64,000 nucleotides of DNA from Rhynchonema sp. JSB1_4 (Eukaryota; Nematoda; Chromadorea; Monhysterida; Xyalidae), in contig JASAMV010001334.1 in assembly GCA_030248065.1 (NCBI GenBank), positions 1 to 64,000 on the forward strand, written 5' to 3'. Of this stretch, positions 51,062 to 60,876 are shown in pieces. A model generated the notes under the pieces. That model saw only the letters and a list, made by a program, of their open reading frames with translations. It had not been told where the DNA came from and searched no databases. The position numbers and the translations under genes are program-made. Each line of letters starts with the position of its first letter. The first letter of the stretch is position 1.

Positions 51062-51741
51062 AATGAATAGCGGTAGCAGGCTGAGAATTTCACCGTTCAA
51101 TTCACAGTTCACGCAGCTGTCACTACATGACTTTTGTTATATGTTGTGTTTTAAGGTGAATGATATGGTGACCCCCATGAACTACATACATAATATATTA
51201 TTATGTGATTATATCATGGTGACCTGTGTATATACATACGTATGTATATGCGGTTCTGCTTTGTAGGCACGTTCAAACGCATGACGCGTGGTGGGGTTAC
51301 AGTTTCTTCAACCCAAAGTCTAATACCGCGGCTGCCTGGGTCTCATAGACGGACAGCCAGGGCTAGCCCCAAAAACCTGATGGTACAGTTTCAGAGCCAA
51401 ACTATAGTTTGGGTGAAACCTCACGTGCCACTTCGTGCAAACAGTGGACATAATTGGCTTATGGCCTGCCTGAATTTTTGACACGGTTGCCGCATGCGTT
51501 GTGCACGCGTTTTGTACGGCGTGCGACGCACGTTGCGGCGTCTGAACATCGGCCATTTTGCTTCGATTCATTCGTTTCAAAGATTGGATATTGTGCTGCA
51601 TACCAAAGTCAGCAGATTTGCGGCGTGTGAAGTTGAAATATGCTGCAGCGTGCCAACGTCCATACTGCAGCGTCTGAAGTTTACCTGTTATATTATGTGC
51701 CGAGAGCGCCTGTATAGCATTGTATCGTGTTGAAAAATACG

Positions 51742-51846
51742 ATGCTTATCAACGGTCACCATTTGGCGATTGACGGCGAAGGGCTGCTGAAAAGACTCGA
51801 CATTGATGGCCTGTTTGAGGAAATGATGAAAAATATGAAGAAGTGA
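51742..51846 (+). pseudogene. Stray copy of the SDR terminal exon
   Basis: The frame reads INGHHLAIDGEGLLKRLDID...EEMMKNMKK then TGA. It aligns with the last SDR exon (INGHLLVIDGGALLKKFNMA...VDDMVKNKGK), and the DNA match ATCAACGGTCACC(A/T)TTTGG is close. No acceptor AG lies in a usable position upstream, and no other SDR exon was found between 51062 and 51741. It is most likely a remnant of a tandem duplicate, or less likely an alternative last exon. Confidence 0.8.
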
Positions 51847-52168
51847 AATGGTATGGAACGACGTGCGTACTAATTATGGATACATACAGTTCACATTTTT
51901 TTGAAAAAATTACAGTTGTAAACCTCATCGTCATTGTTCACGCAGCTGTAGTGACTGGACTGATCGATTTTATCATCGTATGCTACGTTTTAGGTGTTGA
52001 TAACAATAGAAATGATAACCCGTATGAAGCTACTGTATATATCACGATAAACTGCACAATATTCAAAATGTGATCGGAAGATCATACAATTCCTGAAGAC
52101 AGTGAAAGATCGTCAACTTCCCAGTCGGTGTCTCTGAAAAGAAAACAGCGATAACGCCGAAATAACGC

Positions 52169-53238
52169 TCAGTTCGCAACTCCGATTTCACCCAAGTCGA
52201 CGTTCCCAATCATCCACCTGTTGTCATCCAAACTCGTGTGCGTATGCTGTCTGCATTGAGCTTGTCGTTTCAGGCTTGATTCAATTGCTCGATTTTTCAA
52301 GTAGCATAGCAAATGCAGAGAGGATAGGAAAGCGAGGAGCACGCCTGAAATAAGTAATATAAAAAATACATACATACATACATAGTTCAGAGTATGAACT
52401 TCGTTCAGAGATGCGGCATCAAATTTTTGGGAATTGCTAGAATACAATGCACGCTCTTTATAGTGGCCTGGTCGGAATAATTTTTGGTCTCTCTCTAATA
52501 TTCACCATGTACCTAATACAGCCCGTGGTTAGGACCGGTTTGAAATGCGATATTGTTCGAAAATGCGAACGATTATACATAGAGTGTCTCACTATGGAGT
52601 TTGAGAGCTTACACGGTTATTTTTTAACTGACCAGTGATCATGGCCAGCCATACTTCATGTGGATGTTGAGCACACGCAATGCAGCACACAATGTACACC
52701 GGTGTACGCACTAGTGGATGACCCACTCTGCGTGTTTGCATCAAACACAACAATAGGGAGCGCTCGGGGCTGAAATATTGTGAGGGTTGGTATGTTTCAC
52801 CGACCTTAGACGTTGGATGATCAAGGAATTAACGCACCTGTGCAGCCGGACTATGGTGACGTCATAGATGAGCATAAAGCCTTCGAAGAATGTCAGCAGC
52901 AAGGCGGTTAAGCTGGAAGCGGTTGTCAATTTGCAACCCTGTCTACTTCATTCAACGAATGAAAAATAAAATTTTGACTGCGGTGCTGTCACAAACTCAC
53001 AAAAGGACGAAAGCCATAACGGAATAACCATCGACCAATGTTTCCACGAACGTGCTCCACGCAACTGAAACATACTGTAGATTCCGGATCCAGTAACGTT
53101 TGTTGCATGAATTCAAATCCCAAATCGCAACAGCCCTGTGTACGAACCTAAAGTGGTGAATATTCCAAAACAAATTGTCGTAATGTCCAAGTAACGACCG
53201 AGCGCCTCCAGCAGCATAACCTCGCGGTTGGTGTTCAT
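52169..53238 (-). CDS. Small multi-pass membrane protein
   Basis: Five exons: 53238-53148, 53064-53001, 52912-52838, 52436-52378 and 52344-52169. Sum 465 bp, 154 aa, all phases consistent. The start MNTNREVMLLEALGRYL lies within an exon whose 5' part looks untranslated. Hydrophobic helices: ITTICFGIFTTLVAW, then VMAFVLFLTALLLTFFEGFML, and near the C-terminus YVCVLLAFLSSLHLLCYL, followed by a polar tail. The first two helices and the FFEG motif recall TMEM72-type proteins, whose function is unknown, but the resemblance is weak. Donor 52378 falls in a GTATGTATGTAT run, so it could slip by four bases; only the chosen site keeps the frame. Confidence 0.6.
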
Positions 53239-54470
53239 GGTTCTCTTCGTGTTTTTCGTATGTTCTGAAAACCACAAGACTTCCACACCGCGTTTGATGA
53301 CAAACTTACTTTGGAAAAAGCTAAGCGCACAACAATCAAAAAAGCCTAGTGTAACAGTGTAAATGGCAACAAAAAGCAAGCTCCTCAAACCTATAGCGAG
53401 TGGCTGATAAACACACAACAGTTACCTGCAACAACAACGTTTGGTGGTCGTAATCATTTCAGTCAACAAAATGCGCTGATGCACCAACGTGTGTGGAAAC
53501 AAAAATTGGTGTGCATCTCTGTATGATGTGGGTGCATGTACACCTGTGTTGCACTGCGCTGGTCTGATGTCATCACAAAAAATGACCATTTCAGCTGTCA
53601 CGCAGAAAATACCATAACCTTCAAGGTTGAAAGCGAGCATTACATAGTTGGCAAACCCCATCGGTTTTTCCTGGCCTTAACATTATCAAACAAAAAACGT
53701 TGCGCGTCAAGTACTTACAAACGCAAACGCAACGTGCAGCCTGACAAGAGTGATAGGACTGCGACCGTTTGGTTGAAAACAGCAGCGAACTGTGATCAGC
53801 GGTTGTCGTCTGTGGATGCAATATTTACCGAAAAACCTCATGTTCGCATCTAATCTAAGCACACCGACAGTGCACAGTGGTACTTTTGCTGAATCCGAGA
53901 TCAAAATTTCTGATGTGCATGAGTAATAACAAAACGCTACTGGGTATGGCACGAGAATAGTGCTGTGGAATGCACATCCGAAAGAACAACTGGTTTTTTA
54001 TAACTGTTTCCTTGGTTACTTCTCGTGTTGGTGCACACCATCAAGGTCAGATTCTGGTTGAGGAAGTAATTTTGAACTGGCGAAGAAAATTCAACAGACA
54101 AATGAGTCAAGCATGACGTTATGACAGCCAAACAACGAAAACATGTTGCAAAATGTCGATATTTTGCATTCCACCTCGTTGGCAGCTTTTCTCAAGTGCG
54201 CAAAACATGAATCACAGCAACAGTCGTATATACATAGTTGCGAAGTATAACATTGTTGGAAATATTGATTCACCACCATCCAACGTCGCTATTATTTTGT
54301 CATAGGGTGTTTCTACCAAGGTGTGCCAGTGACTTACAGCAGGCAAACGAAAGTTATTGGATTGACACAGAGCAACAGCACACACAGACGCAATAGTTGT
54401 CGATTGCGCATGCATGGACGCACAATCAGAATAATACCCCCTATAAGTACAGTAATAGTTTCGTGTGGTA
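53239..54470. other. Intergenic sequence between membrane protein and foldback elements
   Basis: No supported exon. Several open frames under 110 codons on both strands lack domains or splice-consistent partners. It likely includes the promoter and 5' UTR of the minus-strand membrane protein. Confidence 0.45.
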
Positions 54471-55008
54471 TTGGTCGCACAATGACTTTATAAGAATTGG
54501 TCAACTTTTTTTCCTGAATCGTAAAGAGGGACAGTGACGGGGCAATGACGTTGCGTTGCGTGATCGCACACAAAACACGTTGTAAAGAGAATGTTTCAGA
54601 CCTGCGGCAACGTCGTTGATCTGGTATATTATTTTCAGCTGAAAATGTTTTGTGAGAATCACAAATAGCACAGTAGTTAAGAGTGACTGAGCGTGAAAAT
54701 CAGGATGGATTTTGATGAATTCTTATATATAGCCATTGTGCTATTGGTCGCACAATGACTAAATCAGAATTCATCTACCCTGATCTCCAGGTTCAACCTT
54801 AACCACTATGCTACTTGTATTTTTCACAAAACATTTTCAGCTAAACATAATCAAGCAGATCAACCACGTTGCTTTAGGTCTGAAACATTCTCTTTACTAC
54901 ATACCTTGTGTGCGATCACGCAACGCAACGTCATTGCACCGTCACTTTCCCTCTTCACGATTCAGGAAAAAAATTTGACCAATTCTTATATAGTCATTGT
55001 GCGACCAA
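54471..55008. mobile_element. Foldback element of two opposed units, TTGGTCGCACAATGAC ends
   Basis: The outer ends are TTGGTCGCACAATGAC and its mirror GTCATTGTGCGACCAA with TA on both sides (54469-54470, 55009-55010). At the centre, near 54740, the end motif recurs, so the element is two head-to-head units with arms of about 265 bp. Conserved arm pieces include GCGATCACGCAACGCAACGT and TTTTCAGCTGAAAATG. No coding sequence. Confidence 0.88.
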
Positions 55009-55027
55009 TACCAATAGCAATCCGATA

Positions 55028-55350
55028 TTGGTCGCACAATGACTAATGGAGAATTTATCCAAAATTCAAAGGATGGACCCTGATTCAGGCTCAGCCACGC
55101 TCAACTACTGTTTAACCACTAAGCTACTTGTATGTCCGACAAAACATTTTCATCTGAAAATATGAACCAGTAGCACAACCACCAGCTGACAGCAACGTGG
55201 TTGTTTTACTGGTTATTTTCAGGTGAAAATGTTTCGTGAGAAATACAAGTAACTGAGTGGTTAACAGTGTGGCTGAGCGTGGCAGTTCCTGAATCAGGGT
55301 CCATCCTTTGACTTTTGGATAAATTCTCCATTAGTCATTGTGCGACCAAT
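55028..55350. mobile_element. Second foldback element of the same family
   Basis: The same termini, TTGGTCGCACAATGACTAAT and its mirror, with flanking TA. The two arms are about 155 bp and form one hairpin (for example GGATGGACCCTGATTCAGG versus CCTGAATCAGGGTCCATCC). It lies 19 bp from the first element. Confidence 0.88.
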
Positions 55351-55651
55351 ACAAAGCTAAAGTGTGAATATGTGCTGTGTTATAATCCAGTCAGGAGCAG
55401 GTGTATAATACAGCTTTCACTTTATCCAGCTTTCGTCTACTTCGCATTCACACATTTGCTCATTGATTGGACCTTCACGTTGGTCTCGTTTATCAGATTC
55501 CACTTTGACACGGTGCATGTATTATGTACGTGTGGTAGAAGACATGAGACAAAAATAGTGTGGCTAATTTAATGAAACAAACAATTGAGATTCACCTGAC
55601 ATAAATGCATAAACAAAATCCAGAAATCACAGATTTCATCACTTTCATAAA

Positions 55652-58614
55652 TTACACAGCACTTGGCGCGGGCAGCAACAGTTCGGCATGCGCCCTGTCC
55701 CTGCATCCGCAACAGTAACAACCGGTGTAGTACTGTAACAGGTTACGGTACTTTTCGCTGAATAGCATGTAGACGAATATATTGATGCTCGCATTGATCA
55801 CAATGAGCAAATTGTTGATTTCGACCAACGCCGAAAAGGTTGGGTCTGGTCCGGTGTCGGTCCGGTCGAGACCCAGGTTCTCCATAATGTTCAGGATGAA
55901 GGACAGAGAATTGCAGGACAGAAATACCAACACAACGCCGACTAACATAACTGATGTCGAGATCTCTTTGGCCAACTCCTGCAATATGAATTATGCAGTA
56001 TGTTTTTGGTTTCCTGCCCGTTTCGCCCTGTTTTCACACAGCGGTGCACCAGGTTATCATCAGTGCGAATACACTGGGTGAGAACGTAACCCCAAAATAT
56101 TTGCCAGCTGGCTTTGTGGTTGAATGAAAAGCTATAAACTTCAGTATTTCTAAAGTTATGGGATCCTGCTCCCACGCTTAATTCACAAAAATTATCTCGG
56201 TTATCTCCTTCGATTTTATCGGTCAAAAGTTTGATTGTTCTTCAGTCTATTGCCATGCAAAGATGATGAACAAGTTTTTTTGGCCAGTGCTCGACCTCCA
56301 AGACGATCTTTGTGAAAGCAACGCCCAAAAGTGAGACGACAATTCCAAGCTTACATGCCGCTTCGTGGCGTCATCCTCGCCCTGCATGCCCCTGTGCAGT
56401 TTGGCCGTACGATGTATGGCTTTGGTGACCATGCTGTTGACGACGATTAACGTGACGAACGGCACCACGAACATTATGGCCGTGTGCAACCAGCCGTGGA
56501 AAATCAGGGTGTACAACGGGGACATGCGGAGGGCGGTGGGACTGAGTTGGGGCATGGACGCATCGATATCGGTGTAGTGGCACAGACGCAGAATGTGTAC
56601 CTGCACAATGATGGTCTCATTGGTTGATGGAACTCCTTACAGTGACATGATCGCAACCCGGAGTGATGAATGTGGCCTCAGTTGATCGGATGTGTCACGG
56701 ACAAAACAGCGGGTGCCAACATAATGTACTAGCCAGTTTTCAAAAACAGCGAACATCTTAAGAAGATGATTGTTTGGGACAATGGTTAAAGCGTGAGAAA
56801 GCGGGCGGCTTCGCAGGCCACTGTTTTGTCACCCGCTGTTTTATGCCATGCTGTTTTGCCGTCCGCTGGTTTGTCCATATCGCGATTATAACGAAACACA
56901 AAGTATAGTACGGGCATCTGTTCAATGACTAAAACTGGCCAAACCTCGAAAAATCGAGAGAAATTGAAGAGAACCGAAAAGATGAGCGTGGCACCGATGG
57001 CAACGCGGACGCGTGTGCGTGATAGAATCTCGTGTGCCTGAGTGTATAAACGCGTGTGAAACATGATCCATCTGCGGTGAGGGCAGTGAGGTGTGAGAGA
57101 TCAATCACAAACAATTTGTCATTTTTTACCCTGAATGGAAAGCAGACGCCGATGTAGCGATGCACGGACATGAGCACTGTCATATACACTGACACTGTCT
57201 GCGACAACAGCGCCAGTCCTGCAAAAGTGTAAACCTGATTAAACCTAATGTTTCAACTTCTAATTGCATACTAGTATTGGTCGCACAATGACCATTAAGG
57301 GGAAATTGCACATTCCTAATCGCCTTTCAAACTATACAAGTGTTTAGACAGCAATGTGGGCATCACAAAAGTTAAATCACTTGGTATAAACTCTCAAACA
57401 TGTACCGAGGAAATTCCGTTTAAGACAAGCCACTGGGAACAAAATTCGGCGCGGACCGGCCGAATTTCTACCTGCGCATTCAGGCAAATTGCCTGATCAA
57501 AAAGCTCTCAAGGCGATAGAATGTTTCGCATGATTTTTGAAACTCACTAACTATAGAATTTCGCTTTTCTTTATATTTCGAATTTCAACGAATTGTTCCA
57601 GCGTGTCTGCTAAATGTTTCATGCTCTGCTTGTCACGCTGGAGCAATTCGTCGAATTTCGAAATATAAAGAAAAGCGAAATTCTATAGTTAGTGAGTTTC
57701 AAGAATCATGCGAAACATTCTATCGCCTTGACAGCTTTTTGATCAGGCAGTTTGCCTGAACGCGCAGGTAGAAATTCGGCCGGTCCGCGCCGAATTTTCT
57801 TCCCGATTGTTTCCTTTAAACTGCTTTTCCTGGGTACACGTTTGAGAGTTTGTACCAAGTGATTTGACTTTCGTGATGCCCACACGACTGTCAAAGCACC
57901 TGTGGAATTTGAAAGGCGATTAGGAATGCGCAATTTCCCCTTTAACCCAGCAGAGCACCCACGTCGCTGCGGGTCTGAAACATTTTGGTGACTGCATGTT
58001 TTGTGCGCGATCGCGCAACGCAACGTCACTGCCCAGTCACTTTCCCTCTTTGCGATTCAGGAAAAAAATTTGACCAATTCTTATAAAGTCATTGTGCGAC
58101 CAATATAAACTCATGTGACGCAAACTCATTTGACAAACCAAATAGATACGGTGTGAGCAGATAGCTGAGTGCGATCAATTCGTACAGCCGGAGGACCTGG
58201 CCGAGTCTCGGCAATGTGGCGAACAGGAATGAGGTGGTCAGAATCATGAAATCGCTGCACGACAGCACGCATAGATACCTGGAAAATGGGGACATTTTGA
58301 GAAGTGATTACGTAATTTGGACAATAAACCACGAATAAATTGATGTTGACGAACCAATTGATGGGTGAGTGGCGCATCTGGCCATTAGACCATATTCGAG
58401 CGCTGAGCAGATTCGCCAGCCAGCCAAAGCACATCACCGGGAACGCTGTGTAGACCATTATGGACACCTGAGCATAATGCTCAAAAATTAGTTGTAATCA
58501 GAACAAGGATGTCGACAAATTACATGGCAAAGCTATAAATACCGAAAGATCGTCATACGGCTCATAGGTGGCGTTATTGCAGACAGAGTCTGCGTCGAGC
58601 GTCACATTGGTCAT
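55652..58614 (-). CDS. FMRFamide-receptor-like GPCR (rhodopsin class)
   Basis: Seven exons: 58614-58543, 58467-58355, 58139-58278 read in reverse (58278-58139), 57218-57130, 57037-56936, 56600-56355 and 55978-55652. Sum 1089 bp, 362 aa, phases consistent. The extracellular N-terminus has N-glycosylation sites (NVT, NAT). Helix 1 is VSIMVYTAFPVMCFGWLANLL, and helix 2 carries the usual aspartate in LSCSDFMIL. The end of helix 3 is HRYIGVCFPFR, so the DRY motif is HRY here. Helix 4 is IGATLIFSVLFNFSRFFE, as in FMRFamide receptors, and helix 5 is FVVPFVTLIVVNSMV. The NPxxY position reads NASINIFVY. The tail CYCCGCRD could be palmitoylated. The ligand is presumably a neuropeptide, not determinable here. 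Intron 3 contains a foldback transposon and intron 6 a short dispersed repeat. Confidence 0.92.
56017..56070. repeat. Short dispersed intronic repeat, copy 3
   Basis: CCCGTTTCGCCCTGTTTTCA, then ACAGCGGTGCACCAGG and TTATCATCAGTGCGAA match the blocks at 2693-2750 and 33844-33900. It lies in the last intron of the GPCR gene. Confidence 0.6.
57277..58103. mobile_element. Foldback element inside GPCR intron 3
   Basis: Outer ends TTGGTCGCACAATGAC and its mirror, with TA on each side (57275-57276, 58104-58105). Arms of roughly 330 bp pair between 57291 and 57945, with a loop near 57620 (ATTGTTCCAGCGTGTC... ...GCTGGAGCAATTCG). The right 150 bp (GCGATCGCGCAACGCAACGT, AAATTTGACCAATTC) belong to the arm type of 54471-55008, so this copy is a composite. 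It makes up most of the 920-bp intron. Confidence 0.88.
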
Positions 58615-58903
58615 GGTGGTCACAAATTATGACAAATCCACGGATGTTTGTGGCCCGCTTTGATCACACGTCACAGCATGAACACAACAGCACGCCGCTG
58701 TTTATTGCAATGTGTGGGAACAAATCCAGATGTTGCAAATTCTGTCTCGATCTCTATTCACAATCATTTACGATTTGGACGTCCAACCATTCACGGCTAA
58801 AAATACATAAGTATTTTTGAAGTGGCCAAGTAAAAGGCTTACAATTTGAGTGCGAGCGTGTCTATGGGAAACGCAGTGCTTTTGACGAGCGAATCAAATT
58901 GAA

Positions 58904-59192
58904 GTATAGGCAATCCATCGGCTCATGGCACTTTTTATACACACAACGCATGCAGCAGCAGCACACGCCATTTTCTAAACAAAATGCAAACTTTGAGCGA
59001 GTGTCATACTTTGATGGCGGCTTTTTTCACTTCGTTTTCATTAGCTGCTTGACATAACACTTTTCTGCATTATTGCAAAATTTGGGGATGTTTCAAAGTA
59101 TAACTGCAGAAAATACATGCATTCATTGATGACAGTGATGTAGCGTGCAGCCTGTGTGTGTGGAGTGCCATGAGCTGGCGGATTGCCTATAC
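58904..59192. mobile_element. GTATAG-ended MITE, third subtype
   Basis: Left GTATAGGCAATCCATCGGCT then CATGGCAC; right mirror GTGCCATGAGCTGGCGGATT then GCCTATAC. It shares GTATAG and GCTCATG(G) with the elements at 32282 and 35521 but differs in the bases between. The interior is noncoding. Confidence 0.75.
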
Positions 59193-60467
59193 GTAGGTTA
59201 CGACGGAACGGATTCGTTTTTGCCTGTGGCTGGCACGAGGATAAATACAAATACCCAGCTACAGAAAATCTGACAACACAACAACACGGGCGCAACGCAA
59301 GAAATATTTATGAAAAGTCGTCCTCGACGTATAGATAATTCTGGAACACTATGTTTGGATACGTATGTAATATGTATACATATGTTACGTATACTTTTCA
59401 GCATGCTACATGTCACATTATACATAATACATTACAGCTGCCGCAGTATGGCGTGACTGGTGATCATATGGAACCTGTTAAGAAAGTGTCCTGATCTGGC
59501 AACCTCTCACAGTGGAATTAGTCACGTCACATGGTTTTGTCATGAGCCCAAATGAACGTTCATTCGCAGGACCCATGTACTGTACAATCCGGTACGATGA
59601 AATTTAAGCACCTTTACATATATGACTTTTGCATATTTCGAAAACAACTTTTACCGCAGAAGAAATGGGCTCAAATTGCTCAAACCATTTCGACTACTCG
59701 AAATTCATGTTTGTGCATGAGACCAGTGCGCCCTTTTTCATATCGAATTTTTTCGAACAAGGCAAAAATTGTTGTGCAAGATTCTGACGCATAAACACGG
59801 TGGTCTTGTCACCTCGAGCTTGCGGGTGAAACGGAGGGGTCAGGAAATGTGAGGCGGAAATTAGGCCGATTAAGTTAGGATGCGGCGGGAGGTTCGAAGT
59901 TCGCGGCAACAAGAGGCTAATTTTGCCTTTATGCGTAAGAAGTGACCGACTGCAAAAATGAAAACTGCCGTAGGCGCATTCATCATATTTTAATTCCAAG
60001 GGGCAATGTTTACGATCGGTCCATGCTGCACAAGCTAGAGACTTAAATCGACCCTGTTCTGACTTAGTTTGTGGCCTGAGATCAGTAGTAGTGCTCGACA
60101 AATTGCGTTTCTGCAGCAGTGTGAGATGGTGATGTGCCATGGTATTACAGAACAAAATTGTGCCGCACGTCCGCATGGAGTAACGCCCGTTTTGAAAAAA
60201 GGTACACACATGTATACTTACACATATACGGCATTGAATCACTCACATAAAAACATGAACTGAAAAAGTGTCAGAATTACTTTCAATAGAGGTTTTTACA
60301 TATGACCTAACCAGGGTCTCAGAAGATGAAGTTTCTGTGCTGCGCAGAAATCATTTCATTGGGCTTTTCTCAAGCCAAGAGATGAGTCTGGCAAGTAAAC
60401 GGGAGTGTCATCAGCTTGACCTTTTATTAGCGCCTGGGGGCGGGCAGCACGAGATACAGTTCCGGAT
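59193..60467. other. Intergenic, no supported gene
   Basis: The longest frame is 182 codons on the minus strand at 59694-60242. Its product shows no domain, signal or splice context and is probably chance. No RNA gene recognised. Confidence 0.45.
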
Positions 60468-60876
60468 GCAATTCTAGGCTGAAAGTTGAAGTCGCGTGCA
60501 CGCGCGTGCACGCGACTTCCTAGTGCTAAGGCTGCGATTAGATAAATGCGGAATGCGGAAATTAGTGAGCAGATAAATGCGGAATGGCAAATTTTTGCAC
60601 TCCGCGTTTATCTGCTCACCTTTGCGGAATGGTGCGTGCTTGGGTGACGATGACAACTTCCAGCGTGCTGACCTCAAACGTTGCTTGTTAACGCAAACAG
60701 CAACACTGAGATGTTTGACCAAATGCATAATGCATTTACTTGCAGAAATTCAAAGTTCCGCAAAGGTGAGCAGATAAACGCGGAATGCGGAATGTAGAAA
60801 TCTGCCATTCCGCATTTATCTAATCGCAGCCTAAAACGCACGCTAAAACGCATTTCAACTTTCAGCCTAGAATTGC
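60468..60876. mobile_element. Outer MITE with 23-bp perfect ends and a 30-bp perfect palindrome
   Basis: Inverted ends GCAATTCTAGGCTGAAAGTT(GAA) are perfect at 60468-60490 and 60854-60876. Just inside the left end, 60489-60518 is a perfect 30-bp palindrome, AAGTCGCGTGCACGC and its mirror. A second element at 60530-60831 has inserted into it. Confidence 0.85.
60530..60831. mobile_element. Inner element, GGCTGCGATTAGATAAATGC ends, TAA flanks
   Basis: Ends GGCTGCGATTAGATAAATGC and its mirror GCATTTATCTAATCGCAGCC, flanked by TAA on both sides (60527-60529, 60832-60834). Sub-repeats of GCAGATAAA(T/C)GCGGAATG form an internal hairpin. The middle contains GATGACAACTTCCAGCGTGC then TGACCTCAA, matching the core of the GTATAG-ended MITEs at 32394 and 35351. 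Confidence 0.85.

Noticed and set aside
51742..51846. Alternative last exon of the SDR gene
   Set aside because: No usable acceptor AG precedes it in the right phase, so a duplicate remnant is preferred.
59694..60242. 182-codon open frame on the minus strand
   Set aside because: No domain, no splice-consistent neighbour and no composition expected of a real protein; probably chance.
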